In this document: one piece after another, positions 31,422 to 41,600 of the stretch
Position numbering within the stretch: position 1 is the stretch's first letter
Layout of the letters: every line of letters starts with the position of its first letter
The notes under the pieces: model-generated
Seen by the model: only the letters and a program-made list of their open reading frames with translations
The model's database searches: none
Told to the model about the DNA's origin: nothing
NCBI GenBank assembly: GCA_949126835.1
Contig: OX421501.1
Span: 4,277,499 to 4,341,498 of the forward strand
Direction of reading: 5' to 3'
From: Anisus vortex
Lineage: Eukaryota > Mollusca > Gastropoda > Planorbidae
DNA: 64,000 nucleotides
Program-made: the position numbers and the translations under genes

Positions 31422-32140
31422 GAGAATTGGATCATTTAAAATATAAATGCATGAATATATGAATGTGTTGTGATTATTTTATGCAATATCTTATGCCTTA
31501 TTTTATGCCATGAATATTTCCATTTGCTAAAACAAATATTATTATTGTTGTAGGAAAAAAAAAGAAAGAACCTAATAAGTTACTTATAAATATTATGGAT
31601 TTATGAACATAATTTTTCTTTATTAGTAAGATAATGAATGAACAGAAATGTACATCCTTATTTTGAAACAATCAAACTATAGTTGTGATTATGTAAAAAC
31701 CAAGATAGAGTAATGTGCATACACTTCACATGCTTACACACTTAAGAATAAATTCTTACTCTTAAGTTATTTAAATATTAATTTCATTTAAGTTGAATTA
31801 ATTAATGATTGAATTGTTTAATATGATAACATTAGTTATGTTGATCTTTACCTTATAAATAAGATGATGATGTTTATAAGGAATGATATCTCAGAGAGTA
31901 TAATTTTTTTAATAACGCGAACATGTGTTCTGGTCTAAGGATAACTTGAGATCCTATATGATGAGGGTTTAATAGAATAAATTATTTCCCTTACTTGTCT
32001 TATTTAACGGACTACCCAGGTGGAGTCAGTTTTTTTTTGTATATTGTTTAGAACTAAAGTTAAGTGCAGGCGGTTCTAAAAGAAATTGCACACTTCTATT
32101 GTTTAGTATGCAATGTTCTTTTCCTTTTGGTATGGGCGAC
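31422..32140 (+). other. 3' non-coding region of retroelement 2
   Basis: AT-rich with no domain recognised. It ends in the polypurine-like GGTATGGGCGAC. Confidence 0.6.
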
Positions 32141-33177
32141 TGTTACGAAACGTAAATTCCCTACATTGTAATGTTAATAAACCAACTAAATCATTTAAGC
32201 GAATTGCGTTTAAACGATATAAAATATTTCTCAGCTCACGGTTTTCCCCGGGTTTTTCCTAACCCAATGAGAGCATTATTGTTTTTTTTATTAACCTCGA
32301 TAAAAACATGAACTGTGCACGCGAATACAGCATGTCAAGGTCGTCCGGTCTCTCCTTATTTTGTTAGGGCATTATTGTTTGTTCTTAATAAAAAACAACC
32401 TGATCACGCAGTCAACATGCAGGCTTGATTAAAATATTCGTGTCACTAAGCTGTCTGGTTTTTCCAACGATTGACCCGTAATATATTTCTACGCGATTCG
32501 ACCTTTTAGTCAGTTCTTGGCTTGCATTCGATCTAGTAACATCAAATATTCTCCGCTCTGAGTATCGTTTCTATTTGATTTGTATGATGGAAAATTTATT
32601 GTTCTACTATTAACTACAATGCTATATGTTCATTGAGGATATTCATTACTAATTGGAATATGTGTATTTCTTGACTGTGTATATAATATTATTTGGATTC
32701 CTACTGGATTGATGTTGTAAATTAAACCAAATTTATCGTTGCCTTCTACACAACTTGGTTAACGTCAATATTTCAAAGTTATCTACATGTGTGTATGTGT
32801 AATATTTATTCAACTATATTAATAATCTACACTACCACTCAACATCGAGGTTCTTGCTGTATAATATGAGCCACATAAATAATTATACATGAAGTAAATC
32901 AACTGAAAACTCTAAAACTACGCTATGTGAATTGCCAGGGGATACTAAGAACCACGGAATACTCTAGACAACTACAAATAAACTTCAGAATGATATAATA
33001 AGATCTTCACTAATACAAGGATACTCACACTAATAATAACAATACTATAACTATTATTTTCATAAATTGAATGGGGGCTCTAGCCGTAATAACATTATAA
33101 ATCATAATTATACTTGTGTGATCTAAATAGAAGGTCTCATCCATAATTTATTATGGTGGATAAATTGCCTTGTAATA
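32141..33177 (+). repeat. 3' LTR of retroelement 2
   Basis: It appears identical to the 5' LTR, including the internal PBS-like motif (33072-33086). It is preceded by the G-rich GGTATGGGCGAC in the polypurine-tract position. Confidence 0.95.
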
Positions 33178-33181
33178 GGCT

Positions 33182-33603
33182 ATACATTACATAAAAAGCT
33201 ACGAATATGAAACGATATTTAATATAAAAAAATGCTTGAAATGTGTTGTATTCAATGGCAATGGCAAATACATTTATTTTCAGAAAAAAATAATAATTAA
33301 ATGATAGTCTCTTTTTCAAGTCGAGTTGAAAACGGCGGGAATTTTCGGCAAAGAATCAATGTCATCGAGTCTATCCAACTCTTGTGCTAACTAACACCTC
33401 GCGAGAAAAGGTGGGCTGCACCCACCTCTGCGGAGCCAGATACCACGCCATGCTCCTCTGAGAAGGCCCGTACATTGATCCGGAGGTGAGAGACCAAAAG
33501 ATGGAACGAGAGTTGAGATTAGTCTGATAAAGGCCGAGAAGTCTGGCGGCATTAACCCAGCCCTAACCGCACCGACCCTTGGTGACGCCTAAATAGGTCG
33601 TAA
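33182..33603. other. Spacer, GC-richer in its second half
   Basis: Positions 33352-33600 are noticeably richer in GC than the flanks (for example CACCTCGCGAGAAAAGGTGG, containing an inverted repeat). They lead straight into the LINE end at 33604, so they may belong to a chimeric or rearranged LINE or SINE insertion. No gene is supported. Confidence 0.4.
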
Positions 33604-33864
33604 CAATGTATAATCTCACAATTCGGCACCGGCCGCTGCCCCATTGGGGCTTACTTTGCCAGGTTCCGACCTAACTTTGACTCGTGGTGTCGCCACTGTG
33701 GGGAGGAGGAGGAGGAGACATTGGATCATATCCTGCTGGAGTGCCCCCGTCTCGTCAGTGATCGAGGAGATGGGACCGGTGACCCACTTTCCACTGTTTT
33801 CTACGGAGATTGAGACGTGCTCAGACGCACGACAGAGTTATTGTCCAGGGCTATAAAGGAATAA
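33604..33864 (+). pseudogene. LINE pol C-terminal fragment, plus strand
   Basis: The frame from 33604 reads FGTGRCPIGAYFARFRPNFD, then WCRHCGEEEEETLDHILLEC and PRL. This is the C-terminal Cys-x2-Cys...His...Cys module (TG..PI..Y..RF....C..C...ET..H.L..C) of many LINE pol proteins. A TGA at 33811-33813 interrupts it; the same frame then continues VLRRTTELLSRAIKE to a TAA at 33862. A second, opposite-strand copy of the same module lies at 34021-34290. Confidence 0.82.
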
Positions 33865-34020
33865 TACTCTCAGATCTTGTTTCAATCGCAGTTCAAGACT
33901 TGTCTGTGCTACCTAACATCAGACCAGACTTAAACCTCCTTTTTTTACGAGAGAAAGCGAGCCGAGATAATTTTCTTATCGTCTTGGAGAACGAATTCCG
34001 CTGTATAACGCAGTTGTGAT

Positions 34021-34290
34021 ACGTTATAATAAAGGGGTCGGCGCAGCGGTTGGGCGTCCCTCTGTAGATCCTGCAAGGCGGAGGCAATCTGCCAGCACGT
34101 GCTCGACCGTCTCTTCCGCATCCTTGCAGTTTTTACACCGCAAATCTTCTTGGGGCCTAAATCTACTAAAGTAGGCCTCCTATCGGACAATGTCCAGTTC
34201 GAAACTGGGCTATTGTAGATTGTGCCCTTCTGCGGTATTTCCACCACGTGTCAGCTCGATTGGGCCCGCTTCAGGTGTTGCAACATTCCT
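34021..34290 (-). pseudogene. LINE pol C-terminal fragment, minus strand
   Basis: On the minus strand one frame reads QFRTGHCPIGG. After a one-base shift another frame gives FSRFRPQEDLRCKNC followed by KDAEETVEHVLADCLRLAG. It is the same module as at 33604-33864, arranged tail to tail with it. The frameshift near 34172 and the lack of upstream pol make it a relic. Confidence 0.8.
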
Positions 34291-34298
34291 CTGCCCTT

Positions 34299-34727
34299 TG
34301 TTACGTCTCGCTGTCTAGGGTGGGCGGTTTTATCACATTTACTTCTTGTTACCCTTGAAGAATCCGTATCTCTTGCCCAAACTTCCATCAAAGTAATTTA
34401 GAAAGAAGCCAGGAACAATTAACAACATAACTTTTAATTCTACATAGGCCTATCACATCGAAGCTCAACACAAGGCAATAATAGTAATAGGCCTACAATT
34501 TAAGAAGAACACAAGAAGTATTAAAACACAGCCTAACCAGTCTCTCAATACACTCTACTCTCTAACTACACACCACATGGCCCGGAAACTCCCCCCGTAC
34601 TTTCTCATGCCTAACGGACAAGGGTCACCGAGGGTCACCAAAAGAATGTGACCATCAGTTACAAAGTTTGGTAATCACAACTTAACAAAACAAGGGAGTT
34701 AATTACATTATAACCTCATACATCACA
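34299..34727 (+). mobile_element. Solo LTR, 429 bp, with 4-bp TSD
   Basis: It begins TGTTACGTCTCG and ends ACATCACA, with CCTT immediately outside both ends (34295-34298 and 34728-34731). TG...CA ends, a 4-bp duplication and the TGTTACG start shared with the three full elements mark it as an LTR left by recombination between the two LTRs of a Gypsy-type element. Its nearest relative here is the interrupted copy at 399-1200. No internal element of this family is present. Confidence 0.88.
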
Positions 34728-35007
34728 CCTTGTCAGAGTTGTCCTAGCTCGCGTACCACTGTTACATTGCCGCATGCACGGATCGATCGCCAAGCACTCT
34801 CGCTATCTAACATAAGTTGGGTATAAGTTAGTTGAAGCATTGTCCTGATCACAAAATTTCCTTGCATGTTATCGATAATTTAAAGCAAATGCTTATTCAC
34901 TACCTCTATGGGGTAAAATATAACCGAAATCGAGTACTAGGATCTTTGTCTTTAACAAGACAAAACCACAGATAAGATAAAATAAGAAACCAAAGACTGT
35001 AATATTA

Positions 35008-35276
35008 GAACAAAAAAAGTATGTACCCGTCGGACCGAATTGATCCATAGGGCCAATGAAGCAGCGTTCACCAGTTTCTGTGGCCACGGCATACTAGGTG
35101 ATTTTGTGGCCAGCACTATGCACAGCCGCCTTTACTTTACCCCAACTAAGGTCAGGTACCCATCAGAACTGGGTAGACTCAGGGACACCTTCCAGACCCG
35201 GGAAAAATCCAGGATTCGAACCCGGGACCTTCGGCTCGCCAGTCGAACGCGCTGCCGCTCGGCTACCGTGCCCCAT
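35008..35276 (-). mobile_element. Complete tRNA-derived SINE with 11-bp TSD
   Basis: On the minus strand it starts TGGGGCACGGTAGCCGAGCG, with an A-box-like TAGCCGAGCGG. A B-box GGTTCGAATCC follows, then a conserved core (AGTTGGGGTAAAGTAAAGGC) and a T-rich 3' end. CTGTAATATTA flanks both ends (34997-35007 and 35277-35287), as expected for L1-like target-primed insertion. It is the reference copy for the fragments at 2296, 3174 and 25937; the element at 38003 is a related variant. Confidence 0.88.
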
Positions 35277-35287
35277 CTGTAATATTA

Positions 35288-36088
35288 TAGTGTTTGGAAA
35301 AACTAAACCTCTGACATTAAAGACTGACTATAGAGAGATTATCGACTTATACAAAAGTTTCGTTTATCTGACTTTAAAATTATAATGTGCTACGACTATA
35401 GTTTCAATATTTTTTTTTCATTTCTAGTTGCTCAAGATGGCGTGTAATTCTTTTCTTTGTCATAATTGTATTTTTTCGATATGTAGTTACAGAAAATACT
35501 ACGTTTCGTTAAAGCATCGATATTTGTTTGTAGTGGGTAAACATTAGGTCAAGTCTACGTGTAATAACAGCCTCTACAGAAACAAAATTATATTGAATGC
35601 ATATATAATCCAGCTATTTAGAAAAGAGTTTCATTCTGTTTTAATTGTATACTAAGAGAATAGTAAGGCTCTACACATTAAGATCCTTATTCCTTTTGTT
35701 TTCTAATTTTAGATGTTTAAAATATTCATGTTTATTTTCAAACTAATTATAGTGTCAAATAAATAACACTAGCTATTATACGCTTACTAAATAAGTCCAG
35801 GTGAACACAATATACAATTTCACATTGACTCGCCGAAGGACACATTCACAAATATTTAACAATAATGTGCGTTTCGTTCAGGTCTTTCAGGCTAGGTCTA
35901 CCACAACAACATGTCTTTGTATAGTCTATGATGATTTCTATAAATTAATGCCTTCTCATAATGGATGGTTTTCAGCGAATCACGTCAAAAAGACTTTATG
36001 ATAACTAATAATTTTACATACAACTGGGAGAAATAGTAGTAGGTGTTTTAAACGCGTTGTTTACAATCTGGTCCGCTTACCGATTATA
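35288..36088. other. Non-coding AT-rich spacer
   Basis: No gene was recognised. Confidence 0.5.
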
Positions 36089-36387
36089 CCATAGTGAATA
36101 ATAAGATGGACCGCTTGCTCTATTTTTTAAGGCTTATATTATTATATGTTCTTTCTTTTCCGTGCGCAACCAATAAAGCTGTCTTGAATTACTTCTACGC
36201 TCCCACGATTACATTAAAGGTTTCCGCTGTATACACATTTCGATTTTAATCTTCATTTTCCATTGAGAAAATCATAGCGAATTACTAAACCGGAAGTCTA
36301 GAAGACACAGTGCGATGGGAAATTCAAATTTAAATGTCTCAAGTTTTCAAATAGCAGAAATGACATAGCAAGTTATTATAGTCTTTG
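36089..36387 (-). mobile_element. MITE copy c (299 bp)
   Basis: It runs from CCATAGTGAATAATAAGATGG then ACCGCTTGCTC to TTATAGTCTTTG. The TTTCCGTGCGCAACCAATAA motif at the left shows it is inverted relative to the 1776 copy. The right AGCAAG..TTATTATAG arm is partly decayed. Confidence 0.75.
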
Positions 36388-36714
36388 AATAAACATTACA
36401 GTTCCATTTTAGTAGTATACATTATTTCGTGTCTTTATACTGCGCTAGTAATAACCTGCAGGCAAAGTCATCATAAACAGTGTTTTTTTTTAATCCTAAT
36501 ATTACAATGAGGGATGAAATGAATTAGCTTGGTCTACACAAATAAAAATAGCATAGAATTAAGCACATAAATGAGTGATAGTTTTAGACAACTGCAAAGT
36601 GGTGTATGAATTCTATTCCTAAATTTATACTTCGATTTGTTTTTATAAGACAACGTCTTTTTTAAAAAAAAAGAAGTTTTCTTTACTATCAAAGTCCTTT
36701 TTATTATTATATTC
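36388..36714. other. 5' flank of receptor gene 2
   Basis: AT-rich, with an A-run at about 36661-36671. No regulatory element was assigned. Confidence 0.45.
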
Positions 36715-37875
36715 ATGACAAACTATTACGAACCTGCTAAAGTGTTATTTACCGCTTTCGATGTCTGGCTGAGAAGCACTAGGAAGAACAATGGTTCACT
36801 GAACATAAGAGACATGGACACTACACCGTGGTCTAAAAATGAACTTATTAACGATGTTCAAGTATTTATACTTGAAGAGCACACAAAGATCATCGTACTT
36901 GTGGTCTATGTCATACTAATAGTTCTCGTTTCATCTGTTGGGGTAGTCTGCAATGTGATCAACATGTACATTTTCCAACAGCTCGGTTTAAAAGACAGCA
37001 TGTCCGTGCAGTTGTTTAGCCTTGCATTCACGGATCTCTCTGTGTCAACTCTGGAGTTGACCTTCATCTGTGTTTACCTTGCAAGTGTCGTCTGCCCCCA
37101 GAGTTCCGTGGATCTTTGGGCGTTAGCTTACATCCCTTTCGTCTGGGCAGTCAACGCCGCGTATATGATCTCCTGTTGGATAACCGTCCTCGTATCTCTC
37201 GAAAGATGCCTTTGCGTGGTTCTACCATTCAGGGTAAGGCAGCTGTTCACCAGCTTCCGAAGCGCCGCGACCATCCTCGCTATCTACCTAATCCACATCG
37301 GGCTGTTCAGCCCGGCCTTCGTGGTTCAAAGATTGGAGTGGATTCCTCTAGACTCCCAAGACGCTTCAAACTCCTCTGGGTCTCAGCGTTGGTTCTACTC
37401 TGTCGTTTACTCAGAATCTGTTGAAGAGATCGATTACGCCCTGGACATCACCACTGGCCTGTTCCTGTTCATCCTTTCTCAGCTTCTTCTCTTCACATGT
37501 TCCTTAGTCTTGAGTTCTTCATTGAAGAAATCCACAACCGTGCGCTCAAACATCTCGTCCGCAGAGAAGGTCGAAATCAAAACGAAAGAGAGCGCCACAA
37601 ATCTGACGAAGCAAGAGAAACGTCTGGTGAGGATGGTGCTGTTTCTTTCATTGCTCCACACCGTTTGCAATCTGCCCAGACTTTCTCTGGTTATATTTTA
37701 TCACGTCTGTCCGTGGCTTGATCTGGAATCTCAGAAAAATATCATTACCGTCATCTGGCCTGCCATGACGTTCTTCAGCAGTATCACGTGCTCGAGCAGT
37801 TGTATCGGTTACTTCCGGTTAAACTCCAGATACAGGCACAAATTAGTTAAGATGTTTAGATTGAAGCAAATGTAG
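36715..37875 (+). CDS. Rhodopsin-class GPCR, chemosensory-like (receptor 2, up to 386 aa)
   Basis: A single-exon paralogue of receptor 1. The shared stretches are long: VDLWALAY, WAVNA, ISCWIT, ERCLCVV, LEWIPLD or MEWIPLD, SKQEKRL or TKQEKRL, and SSITCSS. The seven hydrophobic segments begin at about residue 58. Landmarks are CNVIN at 79-83 (TM1), LAFTD at 103-107 (TM2), ERC at 163-165 in place of DRY, CNLP at 318-321 in TM6, and SSSCIGYFRLNSRYR in place of NPxxY. The first ATG gives a 33-residue N-terminal extension with a sequon at N26. The ATG at residue 34 (position 36814) gives a 353-residue protein closer in length to receptor 1 and may be the true start. Ligand and expression are unknown. 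Confidence 0.87.
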   Translation: MTNYYEPAKVLFTAFDVWLRSTRKNNGSLNIRDMDTTPWSKNELINDVQVFILEEHTKIIVLVVYVILIVLVSSVGVVCNVINMYIFQQLGLKDSMSVQLFSLAFTDLSVSTLELTFICVYLASVVCPQSSVDLWALAYIPFVWAVNAAYMISCWITVLVSLERCLCVVLPFRVRQLFTSFRSAATILAIYLIHIGLFSPAFVVQRLEWIPLDSQDASNSSGSQRWFYSVVYSESVEEIDYALDITTGLFLFILSQLLLFTCSLVLSSSLKKSTTVRSNISSAEKVEIKTKESATNLTKQEKRLVRMVLFLSLLHTVCNLPRLSLVIFYHVCPWLDLESQKNIITVIWPAMTFFSSITCSSSCIGYFRLNSRYRHKLVKMFRLKQM

Positions 37876-38002
37876 GCAATTTTAATAGACTGAACTGGAT
37901 TTATAATGTATGTTACGTAAAGTCAATATAAATCCAATTTTAATTAGTATTAGTAATAATTACCGTATGTTTTTGCAAAACAATGGGCTCTTTTAACGGC
38001 AA

Positions 38003-38215
38003 GGTGGCCGTTAGGCTAACGTACCGAAGGTCCTGGGTTCGAATCCAGGAGCAGGCTAGGATTTTTTCCCAGGCCTAGAGGGTGTCACTGAGTCTACCCA
38101 GCTCTTATGGGTGACATTAGTTGGGGTAAAATGAAGGCGTCTGGGCATTTTGCTGGCCTTACATCCCCTCCTATGAGGTGACAACTAAAATAGATGAACG
38201 CGGAATGTATATTGT
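38003..38215 (+). mobile_element. tRNA-derived SINE, variant type
   Basis: GGTGGCCGTTAGGCTAACG and GGGTTCGAATCCAGG form the A- and B-box-like parts. The body GTGTCACTGAGTCTACCCAG and TTAGTTGGGGTAAAATGAAG matches the core of the 35008 SINE. The tRNA head differs more than the core, which suggests a related subfamily. Confidence 0.78.
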
Positions 38216-38651
38216 AATGGTCGCTATAAACAACAAGAAGATACTAAAATCTTACAAAAAAAGACCTAGATAAACACAGAAATGGAAATCTCATTGAAAT
38301 ACGCTAAAGACTTTCATCCAATAAAGTGCAAAGTGTTAAGGGTATAAAACACAACTTAAACAAAGACGTAACAACTATTTCTATTACTATTATTTAATTA
38401 TGGAAAACATTTGACTTTATATGAAAAAAAAGTTTTTTAGCAGTAGGGCTATTATTGTTTAAAAATTACTAGGTGTCACGAACAAATAAATATGCATGAC
38501 GTGGAAACACTAAAGGGAGATTGTCCAGCGACACGTAAGAGGTTAGCTGGGGGGGGGGGGCAGACGGTGTGTAATGGACAGTCAGGAAGAGAGTTAGTAA
38601 ACATATAGTAAATATAAGTCAGTGAAACTTAGTGAAAGTAAAAAGAAACGA
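38216..38651. other. Non-coding spacer before the satellite
   Basis: It contains a poly-G run (38551-38560) and purine-rich sequence that leads into the satellite. No gene. Confidence 0.5.
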
Positions 38652-41600
38652 TGTTAGATATATATAGAGAGAGTGTTAGAATAGATGGTGTGATTCAGAG
38701 AAGGTGAAGTGAGATATGTATAGAATGTTAGAATAGATGGTGTGATTCAGAGAAGGTGAAGTGATATATATATAGAGTGTTAGAATAGATGGTGTGATTC
38801 AGAGAAGGTGAAGTGATATATATATAGAGTGTTAGAATAGATGGTGTGATTCAGAGAAGGTGAAGTGATATATATATATATAGAGTGTTAGAATAGATGG
38901 TGTGATTCAGAGAAGGTGAAGTGAGATATGAATAGAATGTTAGAATAGATGGTGTGATTCAGAGAAGGTGAAGTGATATATATATAGAGTGTTAGAATAG
39001 ATGGTGTGATTCAGAAAAGGTGAAGTGATATATATATATAGAGTGTTAGAATTGATGGTGTGATTCAGAGAAGGTGAAGTGATATATGTATAGAGTGTTA
39101 GAATAGATGGTGTGATTCAGAGAAGGTGAAGTGAGATATGTATAGAGTGTTAGAATAGATGGTGTGATTCAGAGAAGGTGAAGTGAGATATGTATAGAAT
39201 GTTAGAATAGATGGTGTGATTCAGAGAAGGTGAAGTGATATATGTATAGAGTGTTAGAATAGATGGTGTGATTCAGAGAAGGTGAAGTGATATATATATA
39301 TATAGAGTGTTAGAATAGATGGTGCGATTCAGAGAAGGTGAAGTGAGATATGTATAGAATGTTAGAATAGATGGTGTGATTCAGAGAAGGTGAAGTGATA
39401 TATATATAGAGTGTTAGAATAGATGGTGTGATTCAGAGAAGGTGAAGTGATATATATATATAGAGTGTTAGAATAGATGGTGTGATTCAGAGAAGGTGAA
39501 GTGATATATATATAGAGTGTTAGAATAGATGGTGTGATTCAGAGAAGGTGAAGTGATATATATATAGAGAGTGTTAGAATAGATGGTGTGATTCAGAGAA
39601 GGTGAAGTGATATATATATAGAGTGTTAAAATAGATGGTGTGATTCAGAGAAGGTGAAGTGATATATGTATATAGTGTTAGATAAGATGGTGTGATTCAG
39701 AGAAGGTGAAGTGATATATGTATAGAGTGTTAGAATAGATGGTGTGATTCAGAGAAGGTGAAGTGATATATGTATAGAGTGTTAGAATAGATGGTGTGAT
39801 TCAGAGAAGGTGAAGTGAGATATGTATAGAGTGTTAGAATAGATGGTGTGATTCAGAGAAGGTGAAGTGAGATATGTATAGAATGTTAGAATAGTAGGTG
39901 TGATTCAGAGAAGGTGAAGTGATATATGTATAGAGTGTTAGAATAGATGGTGTGATTCAGAGAAGGTGAAGTGAGATATGTATAGAATGTTAGAATAGAT
40001 GGTGTGATTCAGAGAAGGTGAAATGATATATGTATAGAATGTTAGAATAGATGGTGTGATTCAGAGAAGGTTAAGTGATATATGTATAGAGTGTTAGAAT
40101 AGATGATGTGATTCAGAGAAGGTGAAGTGAGATATGTATAGAATGTTAGAATAGATGGTGTGATTCAGAGAAGGTGAAGTGATATATGTATAGAGTGTTA
40201 GAATAGATGATGTGATTCAGAGAAGGTGAAGTGATATATGTATAGAATGTTAGAATAGATGGTGTGATTCAGAGAAGGTGAAGTGATATATGTATAGAGT
40301 GTTAGAATAGATGGTGTGATTCAGAGAAGGTGAAGTGAGATATGTATAGAATGTTAGAATAGATGGTGTGATTCAGAGAAGGTGAAGTGATATATGTATA
40401 GAATGTTAGAATAGATGGTGTGATTCAGAGAAGGTGAAGTGATATATGTATAGAGTGTTAGAATAGATGATGTGATTCAGAGAAGGTGAAGTGAGATATG
40501 TATAGAATGTTAGAATAGTAGGTGTGATTCAGAGAAGGTGAAGTGATATATGTATAGAGTGTTAGAATAGATGGTGTGATTCAGAGAAGGTGAAGTGATA
40601 TATGTATAGAGTGTTAGAATAGATTGTGTGATTCAGAGAAGGTGAAGTGATATATGTATAGAATGTTAGAATAGATGGTGTGATTCAGAGAAGGTGAAGT
40701 GATATATGTATCGAGTGTTAGAATAGATGGTGTGATTCAGAGAAGGCGAAGTGATATATGTATAGAGTGTTAGAATAAAAGGTGTGATTCAGAGAAGGTG
40801 AAGTGAGATATGTATAGAGTGTTAGAATAGATGGTGTGATTCAGAGAAGGTGAAGTGATATATATATAGAGTGTTAGAATAGATGGTGTGATTCAGAGAA
40901 GGTGAAGTGAGATATGTATAGAATGTTAGAATAGATGGTGTGATTCAGAGAAGGTGAAGTGATATATATATAGAGTGTTAGAATAGATGGTGTGATTCAG
41001 AGAAGGTGAAGTGATATATATATAGAGTGTTAGAATAGTTGTTGTGATTCAGAGAAGGTGAAGTGATATATATATAGAGAGAGTGTTAGAATAGATGGTG
41101 TGATTCAGAGAAGGTGAAGTGAGATATGTATAGAATGTTAGAATAGATGGTGTGATTCAGAGAAGGTGAAGTGATATATATATAGAGTGTTAGAATAGAT
41201 GGTGTGATTCAGAAAAGGTGAAGTGATATATATATATAGTGTTAGAATAGATGGTGTGATTCAGAGAAGGTGAAGTGATATATGTATAGAGTGTTAGAAT
41301 AGATGGTGTGATTCAGAGAAGGTGAAGTGAGATATGTATAGAGTGTTAGAATAGATGGTGTGATTCAGAGAAGGTGAAGTGAGATATGTATAGAATGTTA
41401 GAATAGATGGTGTGATTCAGAGAAGGTGAAGTGATATATGTATAGAGTGTTAGAATAGATGGTGTGATTCAGAGAAGGTGAAGTGATATATATATATAGA
41501 GTGTTAGAATAGATGGTGCGATTCAGAGAAGGTGAAGTGAGATATGTATAGAATGTTAGAATAGATGGTGTGATTCAGAGAAGGTGAAGTGATATATATA

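Larger units (their letters stand above)
26284..33177 (+). mobile_element. LTR retrotransposon 2, Ty3/Gypsy type with integrase before RT
   Basis: Two 1037-bp LTRs (26284-27320 and 32141-33177) show no difference by eye. GGCT flanks both ends (26280-26283 and 33178-33181), a 4-bp target duplication. It begins TGTTACG like elements 1 and 3 but ends GTAATA rather than CA. Inside are a primer-binding site candidate, a leader, a 1232-codon gag-protease-integrase-RT(start) frame, a displaced RNase H end, and a non-coding 3' part. It inserted between the two receptor genes. Identical LTRs point to a very recent event, although the RT core is deleted. Confidence 0.95.

Noticed and set aside
35041..35275. 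Functional tRNA gene suggested by A- and B-box motifs
   Set aside because: The body continues into the SINE core and has an 11-bp target duplication; the acceptor stem does not close as in a tRNA.
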